Positions 44,550 through 54,023 are shown, numbered from the stretch's first letter. The stretch is DNA of 64,000 bases from Bryobacter aggregatus MPL3 (GCF_000702445.1 NZ_JNIF01000004.1:744001-808000), one strand, 5' to 3'. The notes: a model not told the origin generated them from the letters alone. Numbers and translations: made by a program.

Positions 44550-45371
44550 GTGATTTCTTCTTCGATCCTATTGCTTTCCGTACTGGCACAGGCTCCTGCG
44601 GCCAAGACTCCCGCAGCGGCGCCCAAGACCGCGAGTACCGCAAAAACATCTCCGACTCCCGCTCCGGCCAAGCCAGCGGCGCCGGGAACTCCCGCAGCAA
44701 GACCGGCAACTGCTAGAGTGGCCGTAGTGAAGCCAAAACCTGTCGCCGCTGCGGCGTTGAACACCGATGAAGACAAGACAATTTACTCGCTTGGTCTTTC
44801 GATCGCACGATCTCTCGGCACCTTTGATCTGACCCCTTCTGAGTTGGAACTGGTCAAGCGCGCCTTAAGCGATGCTGCTGAAAAGAAGCCGGCCGTCGAA
44901 CTCTCCGAATGGGGCCCGAAGATCCAAGCACTCGCGCAAACCCGCCAGTCGGCGCGTGCTGCCAAGGAGAAGGTGGTTTCGGCTGCTTATCTCACCAAAG
45001 CGGCGGCCGAGCTTGGCGCCTTGAAGACGGATTCCGGGATCATCTACAAGCAGTTGAAACCCGGCACTGGAGCCTCGCCGAAAGCGACGGATACGGTCAA
45101 AGTGCACTATCGCGGCACCCTGGTGGATGGAACCGAATTCGATAGTTCCTACAAACGGAACGAGCCTGCGTCGTTTGGCCTGAATCAAGTGATCCCTTGC
45201 TGGACCGAAGGCGTGCAGAAAATGAAGGTGGGCGAGAAAGCCCAACTCGTTTGCCCGTCCAATCTTGCTTACGGTGACGAGGGGCGTCCTACCATTCCCG
45301 GTGGCGCTACGTTGATCTTTGAGATCGAGCTTCTTGAGATTGTCGGCGGCGGTACTACTCCGCAGCAATAA
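44550..45371 (+). CDS. FKBP-type peptidyl-prolyl isomerase, exported
   Basis: The 273-residue product starts at a GTG with a signal-like segment (MISSSILLLSVLAQAP). An Ala/Pro-rich linker of about 55 residues is followed by an FkpA-like N-domain (DEDKTIYSLGLSIARSLG). The FKBP fold starts near VKVHYRGTLVDGTEFDSSY and ends with IPGGATLIFEIELLEI. It helps fold periplasmic or outer-membrane proteins by proline isomerisation. A strong terminator lies 17 bp after the stop. Confidence 0.93.
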   Translation: MISSSILLLSVLAQAPAAKTPAAAPKTASTAKTSPTPAPAKPAAPGTPAARPATARVAVVKPKPVAAAALNTDEDKTIYSLGLSIARSLGTFDLTPSELELVKRALSDAAEKKPAVELSEWGPKIQALAQTRQSARAAKEKVVSAAYLTKAAAELGALKTDSGIIYKQLKPGTGASPKATDTVKVHYRGTLVDGTEFDSSYKRNEPASFGLNQVIPCWTEGVQKMKVGEKAQLVCPSNLAYGDEGRPTIPGGATLIFEIELLEIVGGGTTPQQ

Positions 45372-45387
45372 GAATCCAACGCATCGT

Positions 45388-45439
45388 CAAAGGGCGGCTT
45401 CGGGAGCTAACCGATGCCGCCCTTTGTGTTTTGTTTCTT
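45388..45439 (+). terminator. Rho-independent terminator of the FKBP gene, overlapping the YfhO gene end
   Basis: Perfect 11-bp stem CAAAGGGCGGC (45388-45398)/GCCGCCCTTTG (45416-45426) followed by TGTTTTGTTTC. The 3' half of the stem and the T tail lie inside the last codons of the opposite-strand gene. Confidence 0.85.
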
Positions 45440-47602
45440 GCGGCGATAACTGCTCCACAGTGGAATGAGCAAGCCGGCGGCTGCGAGCGCCAGGCCCGGC
45501 CGGAAGCCAGGAGCACTATAGCGCCACTCGACCGTATGACTGCCTTTGGGAACTTGCACGGCGCGGAGGGCATGGAAGGCGTTGATCCGCTGGGCGGGTT
45601 TTCCGTCGACGGTGACACTCCAGCCGGCATCGTCGGAATCCGAGATCACCAGCAGATTGTTGCAATTGGCGTGGGTCCGGATCAGGACGCGTCCCGGGTT
45701 GTGGAGGAGGACGGCGGTGTCACCGGGTGGGCAGCTCTCGAGGCCGGCCACCGGGTTGTGGGTGAGCGTGACCTGGCGCAAGTCGATCGACTGGTTATCG
45801 ATATAAGCGTCAGCTTCGTCCCGATTGCGGTACGAGATCGTAGAAGAACTGAGCCAGGCGCGCGGAAATGGAGGCAGGGGATTCTGCCAGAGGTTGATGC
45901 CGTGCTCACCTTGGAATAGGAGTTGGGAGCCTTCGGTTCGCGGCGTGGGGCCGATGTGATAACCAACTCCGATCAGTTGCGCGGCTCGGGGATTGGACCA
46001 GTTGAGGTCGACATGAGCCGAATCGAGGCTGGCCAGATAGCCTCCCATGACGTCGACCCCTTGCCAGTCCCCGAAGTTATAAGGGATCGCCTTCTCATCG
46101 ATCGTGACGCGTAGTGGCTGCGGCAAGGTGAGAAGGAACTCACGGATGTCCATATGGCGGGACATCGGAGTCAGCAGGCTGGTGACGTATTTGTCATGGC
46201 GATTCCCCATATTGAAGTAATTCATATTGGCGCTTTCGATCAGGATGGCGCAGAGCAGCAGTGGATACAGGGTGCGTTGCGACATTTGTCCCTTCGCCAC
46301 GGCATAGTAGGCGAGACCAACCAGCAGACTAACGAAGGCAACCGCAAACCAGCGTTCTTCCAATCGGGTTTGATTCGCCGGCAGTAGCTTGGCAAACGAA
46401 AAGAGCAGAATCACCAAGGCGCCAAAGCCCCAGTGGATTCTCCAGGAAATCGGGTGTGCGGGCTTGGAGCGATGGAGTTCCATGCCCAGGGCGGCAAGTA
46501 CGGCAAAAGACATCGTAAAGATGGCGCCTGCCATGGAAGGACTGCGCGCCTTCTCAATCATTGGCAAGAGGCTGTAGAGCAGCGGCTCCAATCCCCCAAA
46601 GCGGCCGAGGCCATAGAGTAAGGCGCCGATGCCGAGGCCGGTGAAGAGCTTGACTTCGCGGCGGATCCAGTTGGTACGGATGGCCCAGATGGCCAACACC
46701 AGCGCGGTGCAGCCGAGGAAGAGACTGGTGTGCAACTCCGCGCCGGGCAGCAGGATCGAGAAGAGTGCGCTGGGGCCGTTCGCATACTGTTCGTGAACAA
46801 AGTAGGCCACCTTATCCTGCCATCCAACGGGCATGTCCATGCCAACCCAACGGCGTGCGGTCCGGCCATAAGCGAGACCGGGCAGGAGTTGGGGGGCTGC
46901 CAAAAGCCCCGCGACGATGAAGGTGAGGATGGCAGGGTAGAGGCGGAATGCGATGGCGGTTGCCGCAACTGCCAGACTGACAAAGATCGGAAGCTGGTGG
47001 TGCCCGCTGAGCCAACACAAACCCAGGAAGAAGCCTGCCCAGGCGTAGTTGGCCTGGAGCAGGAAGCGGAAAACGAGCGGAGCCCAAACCAGGCCGCAGA
47101 TCATTTGCGGCCAGTCGTTGGACCCGAGAAAACCGAGCAACCCGAAGGCGAGACCACCGAAAATGGCTGGCAGGCGAGAGGTGCCGAGAGACCGGGCGAG
47201 CGCGTAGAGATTGAGCGCCGCAACATAGTGGATGAAGAAGAACCACCAGTTCAGTGCCCCTTCCCGCAGCCAACCTCTGCGTAGGGGCATCGCGAACAGA
47301 AGCCAGTTCAAGGGATTGACGACGCCTGGTTGTCCCTGTCCGATCAGATTTTGCCCGCCCCATTCGTAGGGACTCCAAAGGGGGAAGCGTCCAGCGTGGA
47401 GTTCGCCTGCCTGGAACTGGAGCCAGGGCAGGACCTGGCTACTCAGATCCTGCCCATTTAACCAGGAGTATTGGTCGGTCAGAAGGATGCGCCAGTAAGC
47501 AAGAACCATCAGGGCAAACAGGAGAAGCGGGCCTCCGAAGCGGTTGGCCTGAACCAAGAGTGGTTGAAATGCACCAGCGATGGGCCTGAAACGAGTGGTC
47601 AT
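45407..47602 (-). CDS. YfhO family membrane protein
   Basis: The 731-residue protein has about twelve helices and the family N-terminus: the first-loop segment SWLNGQDLSSQVLPWL, GRFPLWSPYEWGGQNLIGQ and NPLNWLLFAMPLR. A periplasmic C-terminal part has the SDDAGWSVTVDGKPAQ motif used by the Firmicute members. YfhO proteins are thought to be GT-C-type enzymes that glycosylate cell-wall polymers. ATG 47602 is preferred over an upstream TTG. The 5' end is divergent from the FecR-domain gene. Confidence 0.85.
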   Translation of the reverse strand: MTTRFRPIAGAFQPLLVQANRFGGPLLLFALMVLAYWRILLTDQYSWLNGQDLSSQVLPWLQFQAGELHAGRFPLWSPYEWGGQNLIGQGQPGVVNPLNWLLFAMPLRRGWLREGALNWWFFFIHYVAALNLYALARSLGTSRLPAIFGGLAFGLLGFLGSNDWPQMICGLVWAPLVFRFLLQANYAWAGFFLGLCWLSGHHQLPIFVSLAVAATAIAFRLYPAILTFIVAGLLAAPQLLPGLAYGRTARRWVGMDMPVGWQDKVAYFVHEQYANGPSALFSILLPGAELHTSLFLGCTALVLAIWAIRTNWIRREVKLFTGLGIGALLYGLGRFGGLEPLLYSLLPMIEKARSPSMAGAIFTMSFAVLAALGMELHRSKPAHPISWRIHWGFGALVILLFSFAKLLPANQTRLEERWFAVAFVSLLVGLAYYAVAKGQMSQRTLYPLLLCAILIESANMNYFNMGNRHDKYVTSLLTPMSRHMDIREFLLTLPQPLRVTIDEKAIPYNFGDWQGVDVMGGYLASLDSAHVDLNWSNPRAAQLIGVGYHIGPTPRTEGSQLLFQGEHGINLWQNPLPPFPRAWLSSSTISYRNRDEADAYIDNQSIDLRQVTLTHNPVAGLESCPPGDTAVLLHNPGRVLIRTHANCNNLLVISDSDDAGWSVTVDGKPAQRINAFHALRAVQVPKGSHTVEWRYSAPGFRPGLALAAAGLLIPLWSSYRRKKQNTKGGIG

Positions 47603-47687
47603 GGCAAGGGTAAAGTCTAGTATCTCCAATGAGTTAGGCGTTTGGCAAAGGAAGTGTATAGAGAACCCACGAAGGGAAATTGAGGAT

Positions 47688-50054
47688 ATGCGCCGCTTTA
47701 TCTATTCGCTGAGCATGTTAGCTGGGTTGGTCCTGCCTGCTTTAGGGCAGCAGGATGACGACGCCGCGCGCGGCGTTGCACGAGTGAGCGTGATCGCCGG
47801 AGATGTTTCCGTGCGAAGAGGAGACAGTGGCGATCAAGTTGCTGCCACTGTGAACGCGCCGTTGATGGCGCAGGACAGTTTGATGACTGGTGTGGGGGCG
47901 CGGGCCGAGATGCAGTTTGATGCTGCGAATCTGGTGCGCTTGTCGGGCAATACGGAGGTCCGCATTGCCGAGCTGCAGAGCCAACGCGTGCAGTTGAACA
48001 TTGCTGGCGGACTGGTGACTTTCCGCATGCTGCAGAATTCGCAGTCAGAAGTCGATCTCAATACGCCGAGCGTGAGTGTCCGGCCGTTGCGGCAGGGCCA
48101 ATATCGCATTCAGGTGAATGAGGATGGCACAACCGAGGTGACAGTTCGCGAAGGAGAAGTCGACCTCTATACGCCGCAGGGTTCCCGCCGTCTGGGACAA
48201 GGCAAGACTTTGATTGTGCGCGCCGCTGCGGAGGGTACTGACGGCACCTTCCAGATTGTCAACGCGCAGAGCATCGATGGCTGGGACCAGTGGAACCGGT
48301 CGCGCGACCAGGAACTGCTTACGTCGCGAAGCCAGCAGTACTTGCCACAGGGCGCCTATGGTGCTGAGCAACTGGATAATTCCGGAGACTGGACCTATTC
48401 GGAACCCTATGGCTATGTGTGGCAACCTCGCGTCGATGCTGATTGGGCTCCTTATCGCGACGGCCGCTGGAGCTGGCTGGACTGGTATGGATGGAGCTGG
48501 GTGAGCTACGATCCCTGGGGCTGGGCTCCCTATCACTATGGCCGTTGGTTTAACAACGGAGGCCGCTGGTGCTGGTGGCCTGGAGCGCGTGGCTCACGGA
48601 GCTACTGGTCGCCCGCGCTGGTCAGCTTCTTCGGGTTCGGTAGTGGCCGTGGCGGCGGATTCGGAATTGGCTTCAATTTCGGCAATGTCGGCTGGGTGCC
48701 TCTTGCTCCCTATGAAACCTACAACCGGTGGTGGGGACGCGGCTATTACGGTGGCCGTGGCTTTGGAAACACGACCATCATCAACAACACGAACATCACG
48801 AACATCTACCGGAATGCCCGGGTCAAGGGTGGGGCGAGTTTCGTCGATGCGAACAATTTCAATCGTGGGGTGAGCCATCTCGGTGGGAAGGGCTATCAGG
48901 CGGCAAACTTGCATGACATCCGCAATGCCGGAGAAGTGCGCGGACAGCTAGGAATCGTTCCTGGACGGGAGAGTCTCGGATTCTCGCGGCAGGATGGAGT
49001 CCGGGGTGGTGGCTCGATTGCCAACCGTCCGGACCAGCGCTTCCAGTCCCGTCGTGAAGTGAGTTCTGTCGAACGAGTGCCGTTTGAGCAGCAGCGGCAG
49101 AACTTTGTTGGCGCCTCGCGCGGCAATGGGCAGACGGGTATGGTGGATCGCGGCGGCAATGCCTCGAGTCCGAATGAAGGATTCCGGAGGCTGGGCGGCG
49201 ATTCGAATGCAGCCACTCGTGGCGGCCAGCAGGGCAGCGATGGCTTCGTTCAGCGCGGCGGACGCGGTGCGGAAAGCGGCGCCGGTCGTGGTGGCGGACA
49301 AACGAGTGAGGGCTTCGTGCAACGCGGCGAACGCGGGGCTGAAGCTGGCACCCGCGGCGGCGGACAGACAAGCGATGGCTTCGTGCAACGCGGTAATAGC
49401 AGCGGATCGGGCAACGATAACGTTCGTGGTGGATGGCAGCGCTTTGGAGATGCAGGGGTGAACTCTGGAGTCCGGGGTGGCGGCCAGAACAACAATGGCT
49501 TCGTTCAGCGCGATCGCTCGGCGAGTGCGCCGGTCTCGGGGTCAGATCCCTCCTCGATGCGTGGACGCGGTGTGGGTGCGGTGGATGTGAGTCCGCGCAT
49601 CGTGCAGAATGGCGGACGCGCTTGGGGTTCTGAGTCGCAGAACATCGGACAGCAGCCACGCCAAAATCAGGGATCGAGTGACCCCTATGGTGGCGGCAGC
49701 CGTGGGAATGCCAATAGCAATTCCGGTTGGAGCGGCTTTGGTGGCGTTCGTGGCGGTGGGAGCTCTGGACCCGCCGTCCAGCAATCGGCTCCCCGGACTT
49801 CGCCTTCCTACGGCGGCGGTGGTGGAGGCTATTCGCCATCTCCGCGGATGAGTGCCCCTTCGGCACCCTCCTATGGCGGCGGTGGCTCCGCTCCCAGGAT
49901 GAGTGCTCCTTCGGCGCCCTCTGGTGGTGGCGGATTCCGCGGAGGCGGGGGTGCCCCGTCTGGTGGAGGCGGCGGAGGCCACAGCGGTGGCGGTGGTGGT
50001 TCCTCTGCTGGCCGGAGTGGTGGAGGCGGCGGCCACAGTGGCGGCCGTCGCTAG
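47688..50054 (+). CDS. FecR/DUF6600-type exported protein with long glycine-rich C-terminal half
   Basis: The 788-residue product starts at MRRFIYSLSMLAGLVLP, a signal peptide. Residues about 30-200 are a FecR-like sensor domain (RVSVIAGDVSVRRG, LMTGVGARAEMQFD). Next comes a tryptophan- and tyrosine-rich DUF6600 part (YGYVWQPRVDADWAPYRDG, WGWAPYHYGRW). The second half is low in complexity, with four copies of GFVQR(G/D) at 49243, 49311, 49377 and 49497, and then Gly/Ser/Pro repeats to the end. Such proteins occur widely in acidobacteria without known function; cell-surface location is likely. No sigma/anti-sigma gene is adjacent. Confidence 0.85.
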   Translation: MRRFIYSLSMLAGLVLPALGQQDDDAARGVARVSVIAGDVSVRRGDSGDQVAATVNAPLMAQDSLMTGVGARAEMQFDAANLVRLSGNTEVRIAELQSQRVQLNIAGGLVTFRMLQNSQSEVDLNTPSVSVRPLRQGQYRIQVNEDGTTEVTVREGEVDLYTPQGSRRLGQGKTLIVRAAAEGTDGTFQIVNAQSIDGWDQWNRSRDQELLTSRSQQYLPQGAYGAEQLDNSGDWTYSEPYGYVWQPRVDADWAPYRDGRWSWLDWYGWSWVSYDPWGWAPYHYGRWFNNGGRWCWWPGARGSRSYWSPALVSFFGFGSGRGGGFGIGFNFGNVGWVPLAPYETYNRWWGRGYYGGRGFGNTTIINNTNITNIYRNARVKGGASFVDANNFNRGVSHLGGKGYQAANLHDIRNAGEVRGQLGIVPGRESLGFSRQDGVRGGGSIANRPDQRFQSRREVSSVERVPFEQQRQNFVGASRGNGQTGMVDRGGNASSPNEGFRRLGGDSNAATRGGQQGSDGFVQRGGRGAESGAGRGGGQTSEGFVQRGERGAEAGTRGGGQTSDGFVQRGNSSGSGNDNVRGGWQRFGDAGVNSGVRGGGQNNNGFVQRDRSASAPVSGSDPSSMRGRGVGAVDVSPRIVQNGGRAWGSESQNIGQQPRQNQGSSDPYGGGSRGNANSNSGWSGFGGVRGGGSSGPAVQQSAPRTSPSYGGGGGGYSPSPRMSAPSAPSYGGGGSAPRMSAPSAPSGGGGFRGGGGAPSGGGGGGHSGGGGGSSAGRSGGGGGHSGGRR

Positions 50055-50076
50055 AACAACAATTTTTCCCTCAACA

Positions 50077-50116
50077 CCCGCCGGGATGGCCTCATCCTTC
50101 CCGGCGGGATTTTTTT
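50077..50116 (+). terminator. Rho-independent terminator after the FecR/DUF6600 gene
   Basis: Ten-bp stem CCCGCCGGGA (50077-50086)/TCCCGGCGGG (50099-50108) with a 12-nt loop, followed by a run of seven T. Confidence 0.9.
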
Positions 50117-50120
50117 GCTC

Positions 50121-51050
50121 TCAAGCGGCCTGTTCGTCGTCGATCAAGGAGAACGGAATTGCGAGTTCGCCGCTCCGCCGGAAACGGTGCCGTGGGGCGG
50201 AGATGGGCATCACATGAGACAACGCGGCGGCTTCGGGACTGCGCTCCGGATTTCCAGTCAGCACGAGCGAGCGGCTATCGGGCCGGCCAATCTGTAGATC
50301 GAGCGCGCCCACGGCTTCGATTTCAAAAATCGGTGCGAGGTGGGCCAGGGGATCGCCCCGGCGGAAGAGGCCTTGTAGGGCAGCGGCGGTTGCCTCACGT
50401 GACTTGCGCAGGCGATCAGGACCCATCGGCTGCCCAATGTGGGGAGCCCAGGCGTTGATGATGCGGGCCTCACGCGCCAGGATCTCAAAGAAGAACTTCC
50501 CATCGCGATTGGTTTCCTCAAGGAACCATGTGGCATGGGTGGGAAGGTAAAAGTCGGCAAGATCATGCTTTCCGAGGATGCGGAGGAGGCCTGCGGCTCT
50601 TGACAGCGAATCCGGCAGGTCTCCCCGAATACTGCGTTCCATCGAAGTCATCGACCAGTCATCGAGAGGATCATACGCATAGGCATTTTTTGCCTTCGGA
50701 TGATAAGGCCTGCAGGCCAGATAGGTGAGGAGTTGTGACGATTTGGCTGTGTTGACAAAGTTTTCCGGGTTTGCAAACCAATACATCTGCAACCAACAGC
50801 GCATCGCCTTCTGAATCTGAAGCGAGACCCGGGCGGCGCACTTCATGAAGCCATATTGCCCGTCTGAGGGCACGGCATTCCACACAGCATCGGCATCGGC
50901 GCGGTAGGCCAGTTCGAGTTCCAGTTGAATCCGGTCGGCCAGAACGGCTTGATCGAGTCCTGTCCGGTAGTGATGCAGAATCGGCATCAGAACAGAGGTA
51001 AGCGAGAGCGAGTCCAGCGCAACCGAATGCTTGAACGGAAGGGGTTTCAT
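50121..51050 (-). CDS. Uncharacterised protein
   Basis: The 309-residue product is probably cytosolic, with no signal or membrane helix. It is largely helical and rich in aromatic residues (AMRCWLQMYWF, HATWFLEETNRDGKFFFEIL). I do not recognise a domain. The ATG chosen (MKPLPFKHS) leaves a 16-residue upstream extension without support. It stands between a convergent terminator and the Rrf2-type regulator gene, which is divergent. Confidence 0.65.
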   Translation of the reverse strand: MKPLPFKHSVALDSLSLTSVLMPILHHYRTGLDQAVLADRIQLELELAYRADADAVWNAVPSDGQYGFMKCAARVSLQIQKAMRCWLQMYWFANPENFVNTAKSSQLLTYLACRPYHPKAKNAYAYDPLDDWSMTSMERSIRGDLPDSLSRAAGLLRILGKHDLADFYLPTHATWFLEETNRDGKFFFEILAREARIINAWAPHIGQPMGPDRLRKSREATAAALQGLFRRGDPLAHLAPIFEIEAVGALDLQIGRPDSRSLVLTGNPERSPEAAALSHVMPISAPRHRFRRSGELAIPFSLIDDEQAA

Positions 51051-51213
51051 GACGAATTGAAGGTACCAGCAGGTGTGGCGATAACGAACTTTCGGCAAAG
51101 AAAATGAGAGCTTATTGGAGAAGCTAAGGCTTTCAGTACAAAGCAGTTAACAATTCAGGGAAAGAATTTACTTTTTCTGTGACTGTGTTTGCTCGCTCGA
51201 ATCCAGTGGCTGC

Positions 51214-51240
51214 TTATGTAACAATAGCGATTACGTAACA
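51214..51240. promoter_or_regulatory. Direct repeat TTAYGTAACA, probable Rrf2 operator
   Basis: TTATGTAACA (51214-51223) and TTACGTAACA (51231-51240) are separated by 7 bp, a 17-bp period, and end 19 bp before the regulator start. The second copy contains the palindrome TTACGTAA. The position fits autoregulation. Confidence 0.5.
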
Positions 51241-51259
51241 GAGTTGGTTGCAATTCACG

Positions 51260-51679
51260 ATGGCGACGAATACCCGATTTGCGGTTGCGGTACACAGTGC
51301 AGGCATGATTGCGCTGGGGGACCGCATGGTGGTGACCTCAGAGACGATCGCGAAGAGTGTCGGCACTCATCCGGTGGTGGTGCGGCGAGTATTTGGAATG
51401 TTGGTGCGGGCTGGTCTTGTGCAGGTGCGCAAAGGGCAGAATGGGGGAGCTCTGCTGACGCGGCCCCCGGATCGGATTACGCTCGGGGACATCTATCGCG
51501 CGGTGGAACACAGTCCGGTTCTTGCTGTGCCACAAGCCAGCCATAAGTGTGAATGCAAGGTGGGAATGGTAGTGGGTAAGGTATTGCGGCGTTTCTTCTC
51601 CACCGCGGAAGACGATATGTTGCGACGACTGGATCGAACGAAATTAGCTGATGTGATCAAGGCAGTTGATCGCGAGTAG
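51260..51679 (+). CDS. Rrf2 family transcriptional regulator
   Basis: The 139-residue protein has a winged helix with the Rrf2 pattern (TRFAVAVHSAGMIAL, SETIAKSVGTHPVVVRRVFGML, GLVQVRKGQNGGALL). The C-terminal half has CEC (SHKCECKVG) in the place where other members hold two or three cysteines for an iron-sulphur cluster or thiol sensing. It is only 53 bp before the ABC exporter start chosen here, so both are one operon. A direct repeat upstream is the likely operator. Confidence 0.88.
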   Translation: MATNTRFAVAVHSAGMIALGDRMVVTSETIAKSVGTHPVVVRRVFGMLVRAGLVQVRKGQNGGALLTRPPDRITLGDIYRAVEHSPVLAVPQASHKCECKVGMVVGKVLRRFFSTAEDDMLRRLDRTKLADVIKAVDRE

Positions 51680-51732
51680 CTATGAATGATTTGGACGAAT
51701 GCCATGCCTGTAGTGGAACTGGAGCCAAGAAA

Positions 51733-53550
51733 ATGAGCGCTAAGCCGCCTAAGAAAAAGATTAACTATTCGAAAGCGTTTGCAGAAGCGCGCACTCTCGT
51801 GCATGCGCATCGCTGGCGGCTTGTTCTGGGTCTGACCTTGATGTTGATTACCCGAGGCGTGGGGCTTGTGCTTCCGGCATCGACCAAGTACGTGATCGAC
51901 GAAGTGATCGGGAAGGGCCGGAGCGACATGCTCTGGAAGGTGGCTGTCGTTGCGCTCGGGGCAACGATTGTCCAAGCCTTGTCGTCCTTTGCGGTGTCGC
52001 AGGTGCTGGGCGTTGCGGCGCAACGGGCCATTACGGAGATGCGGAAGCGGGTGCAGGCGCATATCGAGCGTCTGCCGGTAAGCTATTTCGATTCGATGAA
52101 AACCGGCCAACTGATTTCGCGCATTATGCAGGATGCCGAGGGGGTGCGAAATCTGGTGGGGACCGGGTTGGTGCAACTGACCGGCGGCATCGTGACCGCT
52201 GTACTTTGCCTGGGTGTGTTGTGTTACCTGAACTGGAAAATGACGTTGCTGACCATTGGGGTGCTGGGCGTGTTCGGTAGCGTGATGTCATTTGCCTTTA
52301 AGAAGCTCAGGCCACTGTTCCGGTTGCGGGGCGAGATTACGGCGCAGGTGACGGGCCGGCTGACGGAGAGTCTTGGTGGGATTCGGGTTGTAAAAGCCTA
52401 TACCGCAGAACGGCGCGAGCGGCTTGTATTCTCGAAAGGCGTGCACCGCCTCTTCCGCAATATTGCCGAATCGATGACTGGTGTGTCGTTTGTGATGGCT
52501 TTCTCCTCGATGATTGTGGGCGCCATTGGCATGGTGATCTTCCTGTTTGGCGGGAGTGCCGTGATCCGCGGCGAGATGACCTTGGGCGACCTCTTTATGT
52601 ACGCCGCATTCACCGGCCTGATGGCCATGCCGGTGGTGGAGCTTGCTTCCATCGGGACGCAGCTTACGGAAGCATTTGCGGGGCTGGATCGCATTCGCGA
52701 AGTGCTGGACGTCAAGACGGAGGATGCCGAAGATGGATCGAAAGAAAATGTCGGGCCACTCCGCGGTGAGATTGTGTTTGATCACATTAATTTCGAATAC
52801 ACCCCAGGGGCGCTCGTGCTGAAGGATGTCAGTTTCACGGCGCCAGCGGGAAGTACGACTGCGTTGGTGGGCTCCAGCGGTTCTGGAAAGAGCACGATGA
52901 TCAGCCTGGTGATGAACTTCAATCAACCCAAGAGTGGCCGCGTGCTGGTGGATGGCCGGGATCTGCAGAGTTTGAAGATGCGAGAGTATCGATCGAATCT
53001 CGGTGTTGTTTTTCAGGACAACTTTCTGTTTGATGGGACCATCGCCGAGAATGTCTCCTTCGCGCAGCCGGGGGCGACACGGGCGGAAATCGAAGAAGCC
53101 TGCCGAGTGGCGCATTGCGCCGAGTTTATTGAACGCTTTGAAAAGGGCTATGACACGATTGTCGGGGAGCGTGGCGTGAAGCTCTCCGGCGGACAGCGGC
53201 AGCGCGTGGCGATTGCGCGTGCCATCCTGGCGGACCCGAAGATTCTGATTCTGGATGAGGCGACTTCGAGCCTGGACAGCGAAAGTGAAGCCTTGATTCA
53301 GGATGCGCTGCGATCTTTGCGCCATGGCCGGACGACCTTTGTGATTGCGCATCGCCTTTCGACGATTCGCGCTGCCAATCAAATTCTGGTGATCGAAGAT
53401 GGCGAGATTGTGGAGCGGGGCACCCATGCGGAACTGATGGCAATGGCGGGCCGGTATCGTGAGTTGCACGATCGGCAGCACGAGTTCGAGAAGAACCAGT
53501 TCATCAATCCTGGGGAAGATTTTACGTCTCTATTGGCTGTAGGAAAGTAA
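51733..53550 (+). CDS. ABC exporter, MsbA/LmrA-like half-transporter
   Basis: This 605-residue protein has six membrane helices (about residues 30-310) and a C-terminal ATPase with Walker A GSSGSGKS, Q-loop VFQDNFLF, signature KLSGGQRQR and Walker B ILILDEATSSLD. Half-transporters of this type work as dimers to move lipids or drugs outward. The start has GGAG eight nt before the ATG at 51733; an upstream ATG at 51682, 2 bp after the regulator stop, would add 17 residues with CHACSGTG. It is probably under the control of the Rrf2 protein. Confidence 0.93.
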   Translation: MSAKPPKKKINYSKAFAEARTLVHAHRWRLVLGLTLMLITRGVGLVLPASTKYVIDEVIGKGRSDMLWKVAVVALGATIVQALSSFAVSQVLGVAAQRAITEMRKRVQAHIERLPVSYFDSMKTGQLISRIMQDAEGVRNLVGTGLVQLTGGIVTAVLCLGVLCYLNWKMTLLTIGVLGVFGSVMSFAFKKLRPLFRLRGEITAQVTGRLTESLGGIRVVKAYTAERRERLVFSKGVHRLFRNIAESMTGVSFVMAFSSMIVGAIGMVIFLFGGSAVIRGEMTLGDLFMYAAFTGLMAMPVVELASIGTQLTEAFAGLDRIREVLDVKTEDAEDGSKENVGPLRGEIVFDHINFEYTPGALVLKDVSFTAPAGSTTALVGSSGSGKSTMISLVMNFNQPKSGRVLVDGRDLQSLKMREYRSNLGVVFQDNFLFDGTIAENVSFAQPGATRAEIEEACRVAHCAEFIERFEKGYDTIVGERGVKLSGGQRQRVAIARAILADPKILILDEATSSLDSESEALIQDALRSLRHGRTTFVIAHRLSTIRAANQILVIEDGEIVERGTHAELMAMAGRYRELHDRQHEFEKNQFINPGEDFTSLLAVGK

Positions 53551-53559
53551 AGGTACGAT

Positions 53560-53997
53560 ATGTCTGAAGCTGGACAGAACTTCAAGAATCATGCGCGGTT
53601 TCATCCGCCATTTCACTACGTCGTGGCTCCTATCTTTGTGTTCCATTTTGTATGGACGGCAAGGGGGATGTGGCGTCAACCCAGCTGGAACAGTGCAGAA
53701 GCGCTGTTGGTCGCCATCGGACTGCTGGCGCTGGCGGTTGTCTCGCGCACTTCCGCACTCAAGGCGCAAGACCGGACGATTCGCCTGGAGGAACGTTTGC
53801 GCTATGCTGCGGTTCTTCCTCCCGACCTTGCTGCGCGGGCCAGCGAGTTGCCTGTCGGCAAGATTGTAGCGCTTCGATTTGCCTCGGATGGAGAACTGGC
53901 TGGTTTGGTGGGACAGGTGCTGTCGGGACAACTGAAGAGTGGCAAGGAAATCAAAAAGTCGATTAAAAATTGGAGAGCGGACACTTGCAGAGTGTGA
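53560..53997 (+). CDS. DUF6526 family membrane protein
   Basis: The 145-residue protein has two membrane helices (PPFHYVVAPIFVFHFVWTA and ALLVAIGLLALAVVSRTSAL). The family-typical cytoplasmic part follows: QDRTIRLEERLRYA, VALRFASDGELAGLV, and KEIKKSIKNWRAD near the end. Function is unknown. It is 9 bp after the ABC exporter and likely in its operon. Confidence 0.8.
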   Translation: MSEAGQNFKNHARFHPPFHYVVAPIFVFHFVWTARGMWRQPSWNSAEALLVAIGLLALAVVSRTSALKAQDRTIRLEERLRYAAVLPPDLAARASELPVGKIVALRFASDGELAGLVGQVLSGQLKSGKEIKKSIKNWRADTCRV

Positions 53998-54023
53998 TTT
54001 AACCTATACAATCAGTTCCGGAT

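Noticed and set aside
51682-51732. A CxxCxGxG zinc-finger half at the N-terminus of the ABC exporter
   Set aside because: It exists only if translation starts at 51682, which has no good ribosome site; GGAG favours 51733.
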